A program made the translations under genes and the position numbers. A DNA stretch of 58,984 nt from NCBI GenBank assembly GCA_028684915.1, contig JAQUEZ010000018.1:1-58984 (forward strand), read 5' to 3'. The first letter of the stretch is position 1; each line of letters begins with the position of its first letter. This DNA is from Desulfobulbus sp. (GTDB lineage Bacteria; Desulfobacterota; Desulfobulbia; Desulfobulbales; Desulfobulbaceae). The notes under the pieces were generated by a model that saw only the letters and a program-made list of their open reading frames with translations, did no database searches and was not told where the DNA came from. Positions 45,426 to 53,442 of the stretch are shown here, in pieces.

Positions 45426-46067
45426 ATGCACCCCTTTCCATCTTTCCAACACTCCCTTAGACCGATCATCCAGACCGCTGGTTTGGTCCTGATCTGTATA
45501 TCTTCTGTACAGACCGCTCTGGCTGAAGATGAAATCCGGGCTGGAGCTGTTATTCAGATTCCCTTTACTTTTGGTGGATCCTCGGGTTCACCTGTTGACT
45601 TTTCCGGTTTCCGCGTTGGGCTGACCTGTCAGTACGCCGAAGTGGAAGAGGATATAATCACCAGCACCCACCATGTGACAAATACCTATCTTGATGGATC
45701 GCTGATCGATACAACGGAAAACACCTCGATAACCGGGAAAGATGAAGGAAATCGAGCCTATGGAGTTGAAGGGAATATATTTTTTGATATTCTCGACGGT
45801 TTTACTCCCTCTGCGGAGGTGCTTGGTTTTTATGGAACCAACGAGGTACAGGGCGCTATCGGGGGCGGATATGATTTCTCCAGTGACTTCTTTCTTGATG
45901 CCAAGGTGATGTTTCCTTACTCGGAAATAGGGGTACGCTTTCCCGGTCAGGTGGAGATCTACGGTGGACTTAAAACGCTCGGAAGCTTTAACCCGAAAAA
46001 GGAGCACCGCTTAAATGAGGAGGTCACTGATACCAACACCTATACCCCCCCTCCCCCTGTGCTGTAA
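45426..46067 (+). CDS. Exported protein of unknown function, probable outer-membrane beta-barrel
   Basis: A 213-residue protein with a signal peptide (to about SVQTALAED) and then alternating strands with Gly and aromatic residues (GFRVGLTCQYAEVEED, GAIGGGYDFSSDFFLDAKVMFPYSEIGVRF, VEIYGGLKTLGSF), the look of a small outer-membrane barrel. It ends in a polar Pro-rich tail (TYTPPPPVL), so the C-terminal strand is not the classical final Phe. AAGGAGAA precedes the ATG. It is a single gene with its own strong terminator. No family recognised. Confidence 0.65.
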   Translation: MHPFPSFQHSLRPIIQTAGLVLICISSVQTALAEDEIRAGAVIQIPFTFGGSSGSPVDFSGFRVGLTCQYAEVEEDIITSTHHVTNTYLDGSLIDTTENTSITGKDEGNRAYGVEGNIFFDILDGFTPSAEVLGFYGTNEVQGAIGGGYDFSSDFFLDAKVMFPYSEIGVRFPGQVEIYGGLKTLGSFNPKKEHRLNEEVTDTNTYTPPPPVL

Positions 46068-46091
46068 CTCTCCATACTTTCCGTATCAACG

Positions 46092-46128
46092 GCCCAAGTA
46101 CCTTGTAAGGTGCTTGGGCTTTTTTTTT
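46092..46128 (+). terminator. Strong rho-independent terminator
   Basis: GCCCAAGTACCTT / AAGGTGCTTGGGC stem with a minimal loop followed by nine T, 25 bp after the stop of the exported protein. Confidence 0.95.
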
Positions 46129-46177
46129 GTCAATAAGGTCCGTTGGCTTTTACCGTTCTTGTCGTTTTCTACAACGT

Positions 46178-46339
46178 GATGGACTCAGAAAAAGTCCATC
46201 ACACTCTAAAATATGGCTCAGTAAAAACACAGATATTCAAGGAGTAGTGTTGTTTCGGCGCGAAGGCATACATCGGGTATGTCGAGTGCCCGGAAAAACG
46301 CTGTGATACGGTAGATCGAAGTTTCTACGACGACATCAT
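46178..46339 (+). repeat. Full-length copy C of the short dispersed element
   Basis: 162 bp from GATGGACTCAGAAAAAGTCCATC to CTACGACGACATCAT, flanked by AACGT at 46173-46177 and 46340-46344. It is the same orientation as the 52009 copy and aligns along its length (AACACAGATAT-CAAGGAGTAGTGTT, CGGCGCGAAGGCATAC, ATGTCGAGTGCCCGGAAAAA, GATCGAAGTTT). It lies between the terminator above and the dnaA leader. Confidence 0.9.
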
Positions 46340-46344
46340 AACGT

Positions 46345-46956
46345 GGCCGCGTATCAATTTAACGTGCCATATTTCTTCGCCTTTTCTTGGGGCCTTTTGC
46401 AGCACCCGCAAAAGATCGGGATCTTTTTGGTAACAACTGTTTGCAAATGGCCGACAATGCGTGGGTTAGTAAAAGGTGTGAGTTTAATATGCTGGAATTA
46501 TTGTAAAAAATTTTGTGGAAAAATATAAAGATTTTTTTCCTGCTCTTCAAGCCGCTGAAACCATGGAGTGTAAAGGGCTTAGAGGATTCTGGCGTCTCTT
46601 AAGCTGAAAATGGCGTATTATGGAGTTAAATAGAGCATTGTTGAGCTATGGTGAGTTACCATTTTGTTGAAAAGCTGTTGAAAACGTTTTGGGTTAATTG
46701 TTAATTGCCTGGAATTGCTAGATAAATTGTTAAATTGTGCAAAACTCACGCTGCCAGTAGCTTTTGCGCCGATCCTTTCACGTAAAGTCTAATGGCTCCA
46801 AGGGAATTTGAATTGTTTACAATCTTCGCGTTTGTATTCTGAAATCGACGTAAACCGCTTTTGACCGCTAACAGGATATTCTGTAGATCACCGCTAATCA
46901 ACACGGCCAACTTCGGCTGTTGGGAATGTTTTCAACAATACTGGACAGGATAGTTT
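46345..46956. other. dnaA leader, candidate replication origin
   Basis: About 610 bp, AT-rich, without a gene. It holds TGTTGAAAA twice 11 bp apart (46665-46673, 46676-46684) and its complement TTTTCAACA at 46929-46937 just before dnaA, plus TGTGGAAAA at 46514-46522 (complement TTTTCCACA, one base from the TTATCCACA DnaA box). The stretch 46690-46735 (GTTAATTGTTAATTG, GATAAATTGTTAAATTG) could be an unwinding element. Either an origin or an autoregulatory dnaA leader would fit. dnaN is not nearby. Confidence 0.45.
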
Positions 46957-48276
46957 ATGCTCTGGAACACGATTAGAACCTCTCTACACGCTAGCTTACC
47001 GGAAAGCGAATTCGGTCTGTGGATCAAACCGTTGGAGTGTCGGCGGCAAGACAATCAGGTATTGGAACTCGCCGGACCGGACCGCTTTTTTTGTGCCTGG
47101 GTAGAGGATCGCTATCTTGAGCTTATTCGTACCAAGGCACAGGAATTGGGAGCTATTGCCAATGTCCGTTTGCAAGTGGCAGAGCAGCCGCCACTGCAAT
47201 GTGAGAGCGATAAAGGGGGACAGTTGCGTCTACCCGGTATGACCAATACCGCCCCGCGCTATCGTTCGCTGCACCCCGCCTACACCTTTGACCAGTTCAT
47301 GGTCGGCGAGTCCAACATCCTCGCTCGTTCTGCCTGCCATGCCTTGGCTACCGGCGATTCTACCTTTGGTCATTGCCTTTTTGTCAACAGCACCACCGGC
47401 TTGGGGAAAAGTCATCTGACCCAGGCGGTTGTGCATCAGGTGCTGCGATCTGCCCCTTCCACCCGTCTGCAATATTTGACGGCCCAGCAGTTTTCTGCGG
47501 AAATGGTAAAGTCCATCCGTTCAAACCGCATGGAGCAGTTTTCCAAGAGATACATCAACGACTGCGATATGCTCCTGGTCGAAGATGTTCATACGCTCAC
47601 CGGCAAGAACAAAACCCAGGAAGAACTCAACACTATTCTTGATTATCTGATCAAATCCGGGCGGCGGGTCATCCTGACCTCGGCTGTAGCTCCGACCAAA
47701 CTCGCCGGGCTGGACGAAGATTTCCGCAGCCGTATGACCTCAGGTCTGGTCACCGGTATTCAGTGTCCTGATTACGAAACCAGGGCGCGGATTATTCGTC
47801 ACAAGATGCAGGCTCATGGCCTGGGTACGGATGAAGATTTGGTGGGATTTATGGCGGAGACCCTGCAAGGCGATATCCGTCGTATGGAGAGTGCCATCAT
47901 GGGCATCAAGGCCAAATCCTGCCTGCATCAGGCACCGCCGGATTTGGGTATGGTTCGTGAGGTGATCTACAGTCTGATCGGGAATTCGGTGGATGTTACT
48001 GGTGAGACTATTCGCGAGTTGATCGGACGGCAGTTTCGCGTCAGTGTTGAGGATTTGCGTTCACGCTCCCGTAAACGTTCGATCACCTTTCCCCGTCAGG
48101 TGGGTATGTACCTTACCCGTAAGTACACCGATAAGTCTTTGGCGGATATCGGCAGCATGTACAACCGGGATCACTCCACCGTGCTCTACGCGATCAAAGC
48201 CATCACCAAAGATATGTCCCAGCAGACGACTGTGCGCGAACAGGTTGAGCTGCTCTGTAATAAGTTGAAAAATTAG
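46957..48276 (+). CDS. dnaA: Chromosomal replication initiator DnaA, divergent
   Basis: A 439-residue DnaA. Domain I opens LWNTIRTSLHASLPESEFGLW. Domain III starts YTFDQFMVGESN. The P-loop reads NSTTGLGKSH, with Ser where DnaA normally has the first Gly. Walker B is MLLVEDVH (Glu-Asp for Asp-Asp), sensor 1 is VILTSA and the arginine-finger segment is FRSRM. Domain IV carries FPRQVGMYLTRKYTDKSL and the box-recognition motif YNRDHSTVLYAI. Domain II is very short. Lys and Asp needed for ATP binding are kept, so it is likely functional. It is a lone gene rather than dnaA-dnaN-recF; the downstream neighbour is convergent hemG. Confidence 0.9.
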   Translation: MLWNTIRTSLHASLPESEFGLWIKPLECRRQDNQVLELAGPDRFFCAWVEDRYLELIRTKAQELGAIANVRLQVAEQPPLQCESDKGGQLRLPGMTNTAPRYRSLHPAYTFDQFMVGESNILARSACHALATGDSTFGHCLFVNSTTGLGKSHLTQAVVHQVLRSAPSTRLQYLTAQQFSAEMVKSIRSNRMEQFSKRYINDCDMLLVEDVHTLTGKNKTQEELNTILDYLIKSGRRVILTSAVAPTKLAGLDEDFRSRMTSGLVTGIQCPDYETRARIIRHKMQAHGLGTDEDLVGFMAETLQGDIRRMESAIMGIKAKSCLHQAPPDLGMVREVIYSLIGNSVDVTGETIRELIGRQFRVSVEDLRSRSRKRSITFPRQVGMYLTRKYTDKSLADIGSMYNRDHSTVLYAIKAITKDMSQQTTVREQVELLCNKLKN

Positions 48277-48285
48277 GGTGGAACC

Positions 48286-48378
48286 GGCGGGTGAGCTGCA
48301 GAAGCACTGACCCGCCTAGCCCCCCTCACTTCTCATGGGGATGTTGGCAACGAGGAGAGCCTGCTTTCACTCGTTGCC
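48286..48378. terminator. Two inverted repeats between convergent dnaA and hemG
   Basis: GGCGGGT/ACCCGCC at 48286-48316 and GGCAACGAG/CTCGTTGCC at 48346-48378 are perfect stems with 15- to 17-base centres. No clean T-run follows, so they are plausible but unproven transcription ends for the two convergent genes. Confidence 0.45.
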
Positions 48379-48437
48379 CAATGCGTTGCCTCTGTTGCCG
48401 TCTGGATTGATGAGAAGTCCGGTCGAGCAAAAGCCTC

Positions 48438-49841
48438 TTAGAAATAGACGCCCTTGACCTCAGGGCCTTCAGCAGCTCGTTGTACTGAGCTCACTCGGTC
48501 AGCCATTTTGCGGGCCTCCTTGACCATGTCGTTAATGCCGATACCCTGCCAGCCAAACCCACAAAGATGCAGGTTGGGATGCCTCCGGTGGAGATCCTCA
48601 CGCCAGGCGAGCAATCGGGTATAGCCGTCCTCCAATTGGGGAATGGCAGCATTGGGTCGCAACACTTTGGTGTAGATGGGGGCGGGTAAGTCCATTAGCT
48701 TGCTGAGATCCTGGTAGACCTGCTCGATGAGGGCCTCGTCGCTCAGCTCCAGTCGATCAGGATGGCGTCTGCCCCCCACTAGGGCCTCAAGCAACTGGCA
48801 TCCCTGCGGGGCCCGTCCAGGAAACATGTGCGAAGAGAAAAGGGCCCCCAGGGCAAAGCGCTGTTCTTTTTCCGGTGCGAGATAGCCAAAACCAAAGGGG
48901 ATTTGGGCGCGGGCGTCAAAGCCCAGCAGCACCGAGAGGATCCGGGTCTCTGGAATAACGGTCTGTGGAGGTGGTTGCGAGGGGAGGGCGGAGGTAATCA
49001 GGCTCAAGCTCCGGTTAACCGGCAGGGCCAGAACCAGGTGACGGCATTCAATCGCCTCTCCATCGGTGAGCACCCGCCAGCCGCTCTCCAACTGTTCCAG
49101 GGCGGTTACCGTGCATGAGGTGCGCAGTATCCCCTCGGCGTCCAGATCTGCAGCCAGCCGATCCGGCAGCATGGTCATGCCTTGGGTGAAACTGGTCATG
49201 GCCGGTAATGCCTTTTTCTTGGTCTTGCCGCCTTTCTTCCCGCTTCGCACCTTTGCCACCAGACCTCGGATCACCGAACCGTGGTGTTTTTCCAGCTCCC
49301 GCACGCCCGGCATTACCGCATCGATCTTCAGCTGTTCAATATCGCCGGCATAGGTTCCGGTGAACACCGCATCGGCAAAAGGCACCAGGGCAGGGCCGAA
49401 ACGATGCGCCACCCATTGGGCCACCGACGGCTCGTTGTCCAGCGGCTCTTGCCACAGCTCAGCCAATACCCGCAGCTTTGCTCCCCAGGAAACCAACGGG
49501 GCACGCAGGATTTTCAGCGGCGACTGCGGGATGCACTGCAGGCGGCCATCCAAGCAGAGGTAACGGACAAAGTCACTCAAAGGGGCAATGGTGACCTCGG
49601 AGCGCAAGCCAGCCAGATTGATCAGCTCCCGGCTCTCGGCACAGTTGTCGAGAAAGCCATGGGGTCCCCATTCGGCCTGAAAGCCCTGGTCGCTGAAACT
49701 GGCCATGGCGCCACCGGCGCGGTCTTCCTGTTCCAGGATAAGGAGTCGGAGTTCGGGATACTGGTGGCGAAGAAAAGCCGCAGTGCTCAGACCGGAGAGG
49801 CCGGCACCGACAATACAGACATCAAGGTGAGACGCATTCAT
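48438..49841 (-). CDS. hemG: Protoporphyrinogen oxidase (HemY/HemG FAD type)
   Basis: A 467-residue flavin amine oxidase-like enzyme that oxidises protoporphyrinogen IX (or coproporphyrinogen III) in haem synthesis. FAD-binding DVCIVGAGLSGLSTAAFLR, EQEDRAGGAMASF, WGPHGFLDN, central RAPQGCQLLEALVGG and the C-terminal FAD motif LHLCGFGWQGIGINDMV. No other haem genes are close. Its start is divergent from htpG. Confidence 0.88.
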   Translation of the reverse strand: MNASHLDVCIVGAGLSGLSTAAFLRHQYPELRLLILEQEDRAGGAMASFSDQGFQAEWGPHGFLDNCAESRELINLAGLRSEVTIAPLSDFVRYLCLDGRLQCIPQSPLKILRAPLVSWGAKLRVLAELWQEPLDNEPSVAQWVAHRFGPALVPFADAVFTGTYAGDIEQLKIDAVMPGVRELEKHHGSVIRGLVAKVRSGKKGGKTKKKALPAMTSFTQGMTMLPDRLAADLDAEGILRTSCTVTALEQLESGWRVLTDGEAIECRHLVLALPVNRSLSLITSALPSQPPPQTVIPETRILSVLLGFDARAQIPFGFGYLAPEKEQRFALGALFSSHMFPGRAPQGCQLLEALVGGRRHPDRLELSDEALIEQVYQDLSKLMDLPAPIYTKVLRPNAAIPQLEDGYTRLLAWREDLHRRHPNLHLCGFGWQGIGINDMVKEARKMADRVSSVQRAAEGPEVKGVYF

Positions 49842-49887
49842 GGATCGGGTGTGAAAATCGACTTGTTATGTGGATTCGGCAGTTATC

Positions 49888-49915
49888 TTGACAGTGATTT
49901 AATCGTGCTTACCAT
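49888..49915 (+). promoter_or_regulatory. Candidate promoter of htpG
   Basis: TTGACA (49888-49893), a 16-base spacer and TACCAT (49910-49915), about 110 bp before the htpG ATG. A CTTGAC...ACCAT reading would also resemble a heat-shock sigma site. Sequence alone cannot separate the two. Confidence 0.35.
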
Positions 49916-50023
49916 GTTGGCCGAATAAAAGGAAGAGCCTTTATCTCCTTGGTATTGTCAGGAAAAAGCTCGTTCCAGGTCAAAAAAACTATTCCAACCC
50001 CAGCCTTTAGAGGAAAAGTCACC

Positions 50024-51907
50024 ATGACAGAAGCACAGGTTGAAACCAAGCAGTTTCAGGCGGAGACCAGAAAGGTCCTGGATATCGTCATCAACTCTCT
50101 GTACACCGAGCGGGACATTTTTGTGCGCGAGCTCGTTTCCAACGCAGCAGACGCATTGGAAAAATTTCGCCATCAGAGCTTGGTTGAAAAGGTCGAATTC
50201 GATGCCCACGTACCCCTGGAAATCACCATCGACTGCGATGACAAGAATCATACCCTGACCATTGCCGACTCCGGTATCGGTATGACCCGTGAGGAACTCG
50301 AAACCAACCTCGGCACCATTGCCCACTCCGGCTCCAAACATTTTTTTGAACAGTTGGCCGAGGCGGCGCAGAAGGATGTCAGCCTTATCGGACAGTTTGG
50401 TGTCGGTTTTTATTCCGCGTTCATGGCTGCCAAAACGGTTCGGGTGCAGACTCGTTCCTGGGACGGCGGCGATGGCTGGGAGTGGGCATCCGACGGCGGC
50501 GGCACTTATACCATCAGCCCCTGCCCAGGTCTTCATCGCGGCACCAAAATCACCCTTGAGCTCAAGGATGATGCCCATGATTATGCTTCCAAGTTCTCCA
50601 TCGAGCGTATTATCCAGCAGTACTCCACCTTTGTCCCTTTCCCGGTCAAGGTCGAGGGCAAGAAGGTCAACACGGTGCAGGCGATTTGGAGTCGCTCCAA
50701 AAACGAGATAACCGAAGAGGAGTACACTGAATTTTATAAATTCATTGCCACCGCAGGGGATGATCCCCTATATCGGCTCCACTTTTCCGCGGATGCGCCG
50801 CTGGCGATCAATGCCCTGGTCTACGTCCCCAAGGAGAATTTCGAGGTCCTGGGTATGGGGCGGATGCAGCCCGGAGTCAATCTCTATTGCCAAAAGGTAC
50901 TGATTGATCAGCATAGCGAAAATATCCTGCCGGAGTGGCTCCGTTTCCTCAAAGGTGTGGTTGATTCCGAAGACCTGCCGCTGAATATCTCACGCCAGTC
51001 GTTGCAGGATAATGCCATGGTCGGCAAACTGCGCCGGGTGGTCACCAAGCGGGTGATCAAATTCCTCAACGAGGAGGCGGGCCGCGACAGCGATAAGTAC
51101 CTAGAATTTTGGAAAACTTTTGGTATTTTCCTCAAAGAGGGCGTGACCTCGGATTTCGAGCATCGTACCGACCTGGCCAAACTGCTGCGCTTTGAGTCCT
51201 CGGCCAGTGAGTCCGGTAAGATGATCTCGCTTGAGGAGTATGTCGGCCGCATGCGCGAAGGCCAGGACAAGATCTATTACATCAATGGTCCCAATCGGGC
51301 GGCAATCGAGTACGGTCCCTACGTGGAGATGTTCAAGAAGCGGGGTGTGGAGATCTTTTACACCTTGGAGCCGATCGATGACTTTGTGCTCAACCATCTT
51401 GGCGAGTACGACGGCAAGAAACTCGTCTCTGCCGATCGCGCCGACCTGGCCCTGCCGGAAACCGGAGAAACCACACCTGAACCGGAAGCCAAGGAGAGCG
51501 GAGAGCCTTTGGACAGCAAGAGTCTTGAGGGGCTGTGCAAATGGATGAAGGAGGTTCTGGGTGAGCGAATCCAGGAGGTGAAGGATTCCAACCGGTTGGT
51601 GGACAGCCCGGCGATGATCGTCAATGTCGACGGCTACATGACCTCTTCCATGGAGCGCGTACTCAAGGCATCCGGCCAGAACGAGGCCTTCGGTATGGGG
51701 AGCAAAAAGGACATGGAAATCAACGTCAAAAGTCCACTGATCAAGCAGTTGGCCGCACTGAAAGAGAGTGATGCCGGCTTTGCCCAGGACGTGGTCGAGC
51801 AGCTTTATGACAACGCCATGATCCAGGCGGGCCTCATGGTCGACCCCATGGCCATGGTCCAGCGCAACTACCGCATCCTTGAGCGGGCCGCCGGCGGGAA
51901 GGCCTGA
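50024..51907 (+). CDS. htpG: Molecular chaperone HtpG (Hsp90)
   Basis: A 627-residue bacterial Hsp90. The N-terminal ATP site shows ELVSNAADALEKFRH, IADSGIGMTREEL and IGQFGVGFYSAFM. The middle domain shows the catalytic-loop NISRQSLQ and the conserved LYCQKVLIDQHSENILPEWLRF. The C-terminal dimerisation domain ends with QLYDNAMIQAGLM. I chose the ATG at 50024 (MTEAQVETKQF) with GAGGAAAA before it over an in-frame upstream ATG without ribosome site. Single gene. Confidence 0.95.
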   Translation: MTEAQVETKQFQAETRKVLDIVINSLYTERDIFVRELVSNAADALEKFRHQSLVEKVEFDAHVPLEITIDCDDKNHTLTIADSGIGMTREELETNLGTIAHSGSKHFFEQLAEAAQKDVSLIGQFGVGFYSAFMAAKTVRVQTRSWDGGDGWEWASDGGGTYTISPCPGLHRGTKITLELKDDAHDYASKFSIERIIQQYSTFVPFPVKVEGKKVNTVQAIWSRSKNEITEEEYTEFYKFIATAGDDPLYRLHFSADAPLAINALVYVPKENFEVLGMGRMQPGVNLYCQKVLIDQHSENILPEWLRFLKGVVDSEDLPLNISRQSLQDNAMVGKLRRVVTKRVIKFLNEEAGRDSDKYLEFWKTFGIFLKEGVTSDFEHRTDLAKLLRFESSASESGKMISLEEYVGRMREGQDKIYYINGPNRAAIEYGPYVEMFKKRGVEIFYTLEPIDDFVLNHLGEYDGKKLVSADRADLALPETGETTPEPEAKESGEPLDSKSLEGLCKWMKEVLGERIQEVKDSNRLVDSPAMIVNVDGYMTSSMERVLKASGQNEAFGMGSKKDMEINVKSPLIKQLAALKESDAGFAQDVVEQLYDNAMIQAGLMVDPMAMVQRNYRILERAAGGKA

Positions 51908-52008
51908 TTTGGGACACCTTTTGGGGTGAGTACACGGCCTGAAAGCTTATCTGCAGTGTAACACGCCGGTATTTGGTGAGAGTTCTTTGGCTATCAGCGT
52001 CTAACCTT

Positions 52009-52169
52009 GATGGACTCGTAAAAAGTCCATCACACTCTAAGAGATGGCTCAGTAAAAACACAGATATACAAGGAGTAGTGTTTTTTCGGCGCGAAGGCAT
52101 ACCTCAGGTATGTCGAGTGCCCGGAAAAATGCTGCGACGCAGGAGATCGAAGTTTTTACGACGCCATCA
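52009..52169 (+). repeat. Full-length copy D of the short dispersed element
   Basis: 161 bp. Left end GATGGACTCGTAAAAA, right end TTTTTACGACGCCATCA (inverted relative to the left end with two mismatches). A subterminal hairpin GATGGACT-CGTAAAA-AGTCCATC occupies the left 23 bp. Flanked by ACCTT at 52004-52008 and 52170-52174. No coding capacity. It sits between htpG and the terminator at 52176. Confidence 0.92.
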
Positions 52170-52175
52170 ACCTTG

Positions 52176-52216
52176 AAAAAAGGTTGTGTTCACGATATAT
52201 GAACACAACCTTTTTT
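52176..52216. terminator. Bidirectional rho-independent terminator
   Basis: A 17-bp perfect stem, AAAAAAGGTTGTGTTCA and its complement, around a 7-base loop, with A-tract on one side and T-tract on the other. It can end transcription from both strands and separates htpG from the lipoprotein-pcm operon. The element D insertion lies between it and htpG. Confidence 0.93.
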
Positions 52217-52248
52217 ATTTTGAGCGGATTGTTCCTGGAGGAATTTTA

Positions 52249-52626
52249 ATGCGACCGACCCTGTTCATACTCTTGTTTGTTGCCCTGTTACTCGGCGGTT
52301 GCCATTCCAAACAGGTACGACATCTTGCCTCCGACGCCTCGTTAATTAAACCGGGACAGTCAACCCTGCAGGATGTACAGAGATACCTGGGCGAGCCCAA
52401 TGGTCGTCGTGAAGTCGGCCCCGGAGTGAGTGAATATGTCTACTACGAGGACCGGCCGGGTATGTTTGGTAACATGCCGCTCGTCGGTTCCATGGTCGAC
52501 CCCTCTGGCTATGAGATGATCGTTGTTACGGTGAAAAACGATGTGGTCGTTAACTGCGAATTTCGGAATTATAGTGAGTCTGATCGGCAGTGGGCTAAAG
52601 ATTATACCTGGGAAGAGGTCAAGTGA
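52249..52626 (+). CDS. BamE/OmlA-like small lipoprotein
   Basis: A 125-residue lipoprotein with a signal peptide and lipobox LLGGC (Cys21), then a BamE/SmpA-type fold hint: LIKPGQSTLQDVQRYLGEPNGRRE followed by strands VYYEDRPGMF and IVVTVKNDVVVNCEF. GGAGGAATTTTA precedes the ATG. It overlaps pcm by 4 bp (GTGA), so the two are co-translated. A role in outer-membrane assembly is inferred only from the fold-like pattern. Confidence 0.72.
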   Translation: MRPTLFILLFVALLLGGCHSKQVRHLASDASLIKPGQSTLQDVQRYLGEPNGRREVGPGVSEYVYYEDRPGMFGNMPLVGSMVDPSGYEMIVVTVKNDVVVNCEFRNYSESDRQWAKDYTWEEVK

Positions 52627-53276
52627 GTCCACCCTCGAGTTTTGATATCAACCGTGAGCGGATGATTGAAGAGCAGTTGGTGGCGCGTGGCATTACCGAC
52701 CAGAGAGTGCTTGACGCTATGCGAGCCGTGCCCAGACATCTTTTTGTCGAAGATGCTATGCAGGCCCATGCCTATGGTGATTTCCCCCTGCCCATCGGCA
52801 GCGGCCAAACCATCTCGCAGCCGTATATTGTCGCTTTGATGACTCTGGCGCTGCACCTCACCGGCGAGGAGCGTATCCTCGAGATCGGGACCGGATCCGG
52901 CTATCACGCGGCCATCCTCTCCCGTCTTTGCCAAAAGGTGTTTACTGTGGAACGCCTTGATGGCCTGGTCAGCCGGGCCCGTAAGGTCTTTGATAAGCTC
53001 CGCTACTATAATATTGTCTCCCGTATCGATGACGGCACCGTGGGCTGGTCTTCCGAGGCCCCCTTTGATTGCATCATCGTTACCGCTGGTGGGCCGCAGA
53101 TCCCGGAGCCGTTGCTCGAACAGCTCGCCGACCCGGGGCGGATGGTGATGCCCGTTGGCGGTCAGACGGTACAGGACCTTAAATTGGTGGAAAAACGTGG
53201 GGGCAACGTCGTTGTTTCCACCCTGGAACAGGTCCGCTTTGTCGATCTGATCGGCGCCCACGGCTGGCAGAACTAA
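52623..53276 (+). CDS. pcm: Protein-L-isoaspartate O-methyltransferase
   Basis: A 217-residue SAM-dependent enzyme repairing isoaspartyl damage in proteins: VPRHLFVEDAM, the catalytic-region IGSGQTISQPYIVALMT, motif I ILEIGTGSGYHAAIL, ERLDGL, and IIVTAGGPQIPEPLLEQLADPGRMVMPVGG. The start is GTG overlapping the lipoprotein stop. It likely depends on that gene's ribosome traffic. Confidence 0.93.
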   Translation: MSPPSSFDINRERMIEEQLVARGITDQRVLDAMRAVPRHLFVEDAMQAHAYGDFPLPIGSGQTISQPYIVALMTLALHLTGEERILEIGTGSGYHAAILSRLCQKVFTVERLDGLVSRARKVFDKLRYYNIVSRIDDGTVGWSSEAPFDCIIVTAGGPQIPEPLLEQLADPGRMVMPVGGQTVQDLKLVEKRGGNVVVSTLEQVRFVDLIGAHGWQN

Positions 53277-53442
53277 ACGGCTTTATCGACTGCTCTCGGT
53301 CGTTTTCTACGGCCGAAATCTTTTTTGCCCATTGTCCCTCGGGCAACGTTTATCTTATAAATTGCTTGCCTAACCAGATGGCGCTTGCGACAATATCGCT
53401 ACGCGTCTCCTGCCTTGCTTCGTTAACCGACAGTTGGAAACC

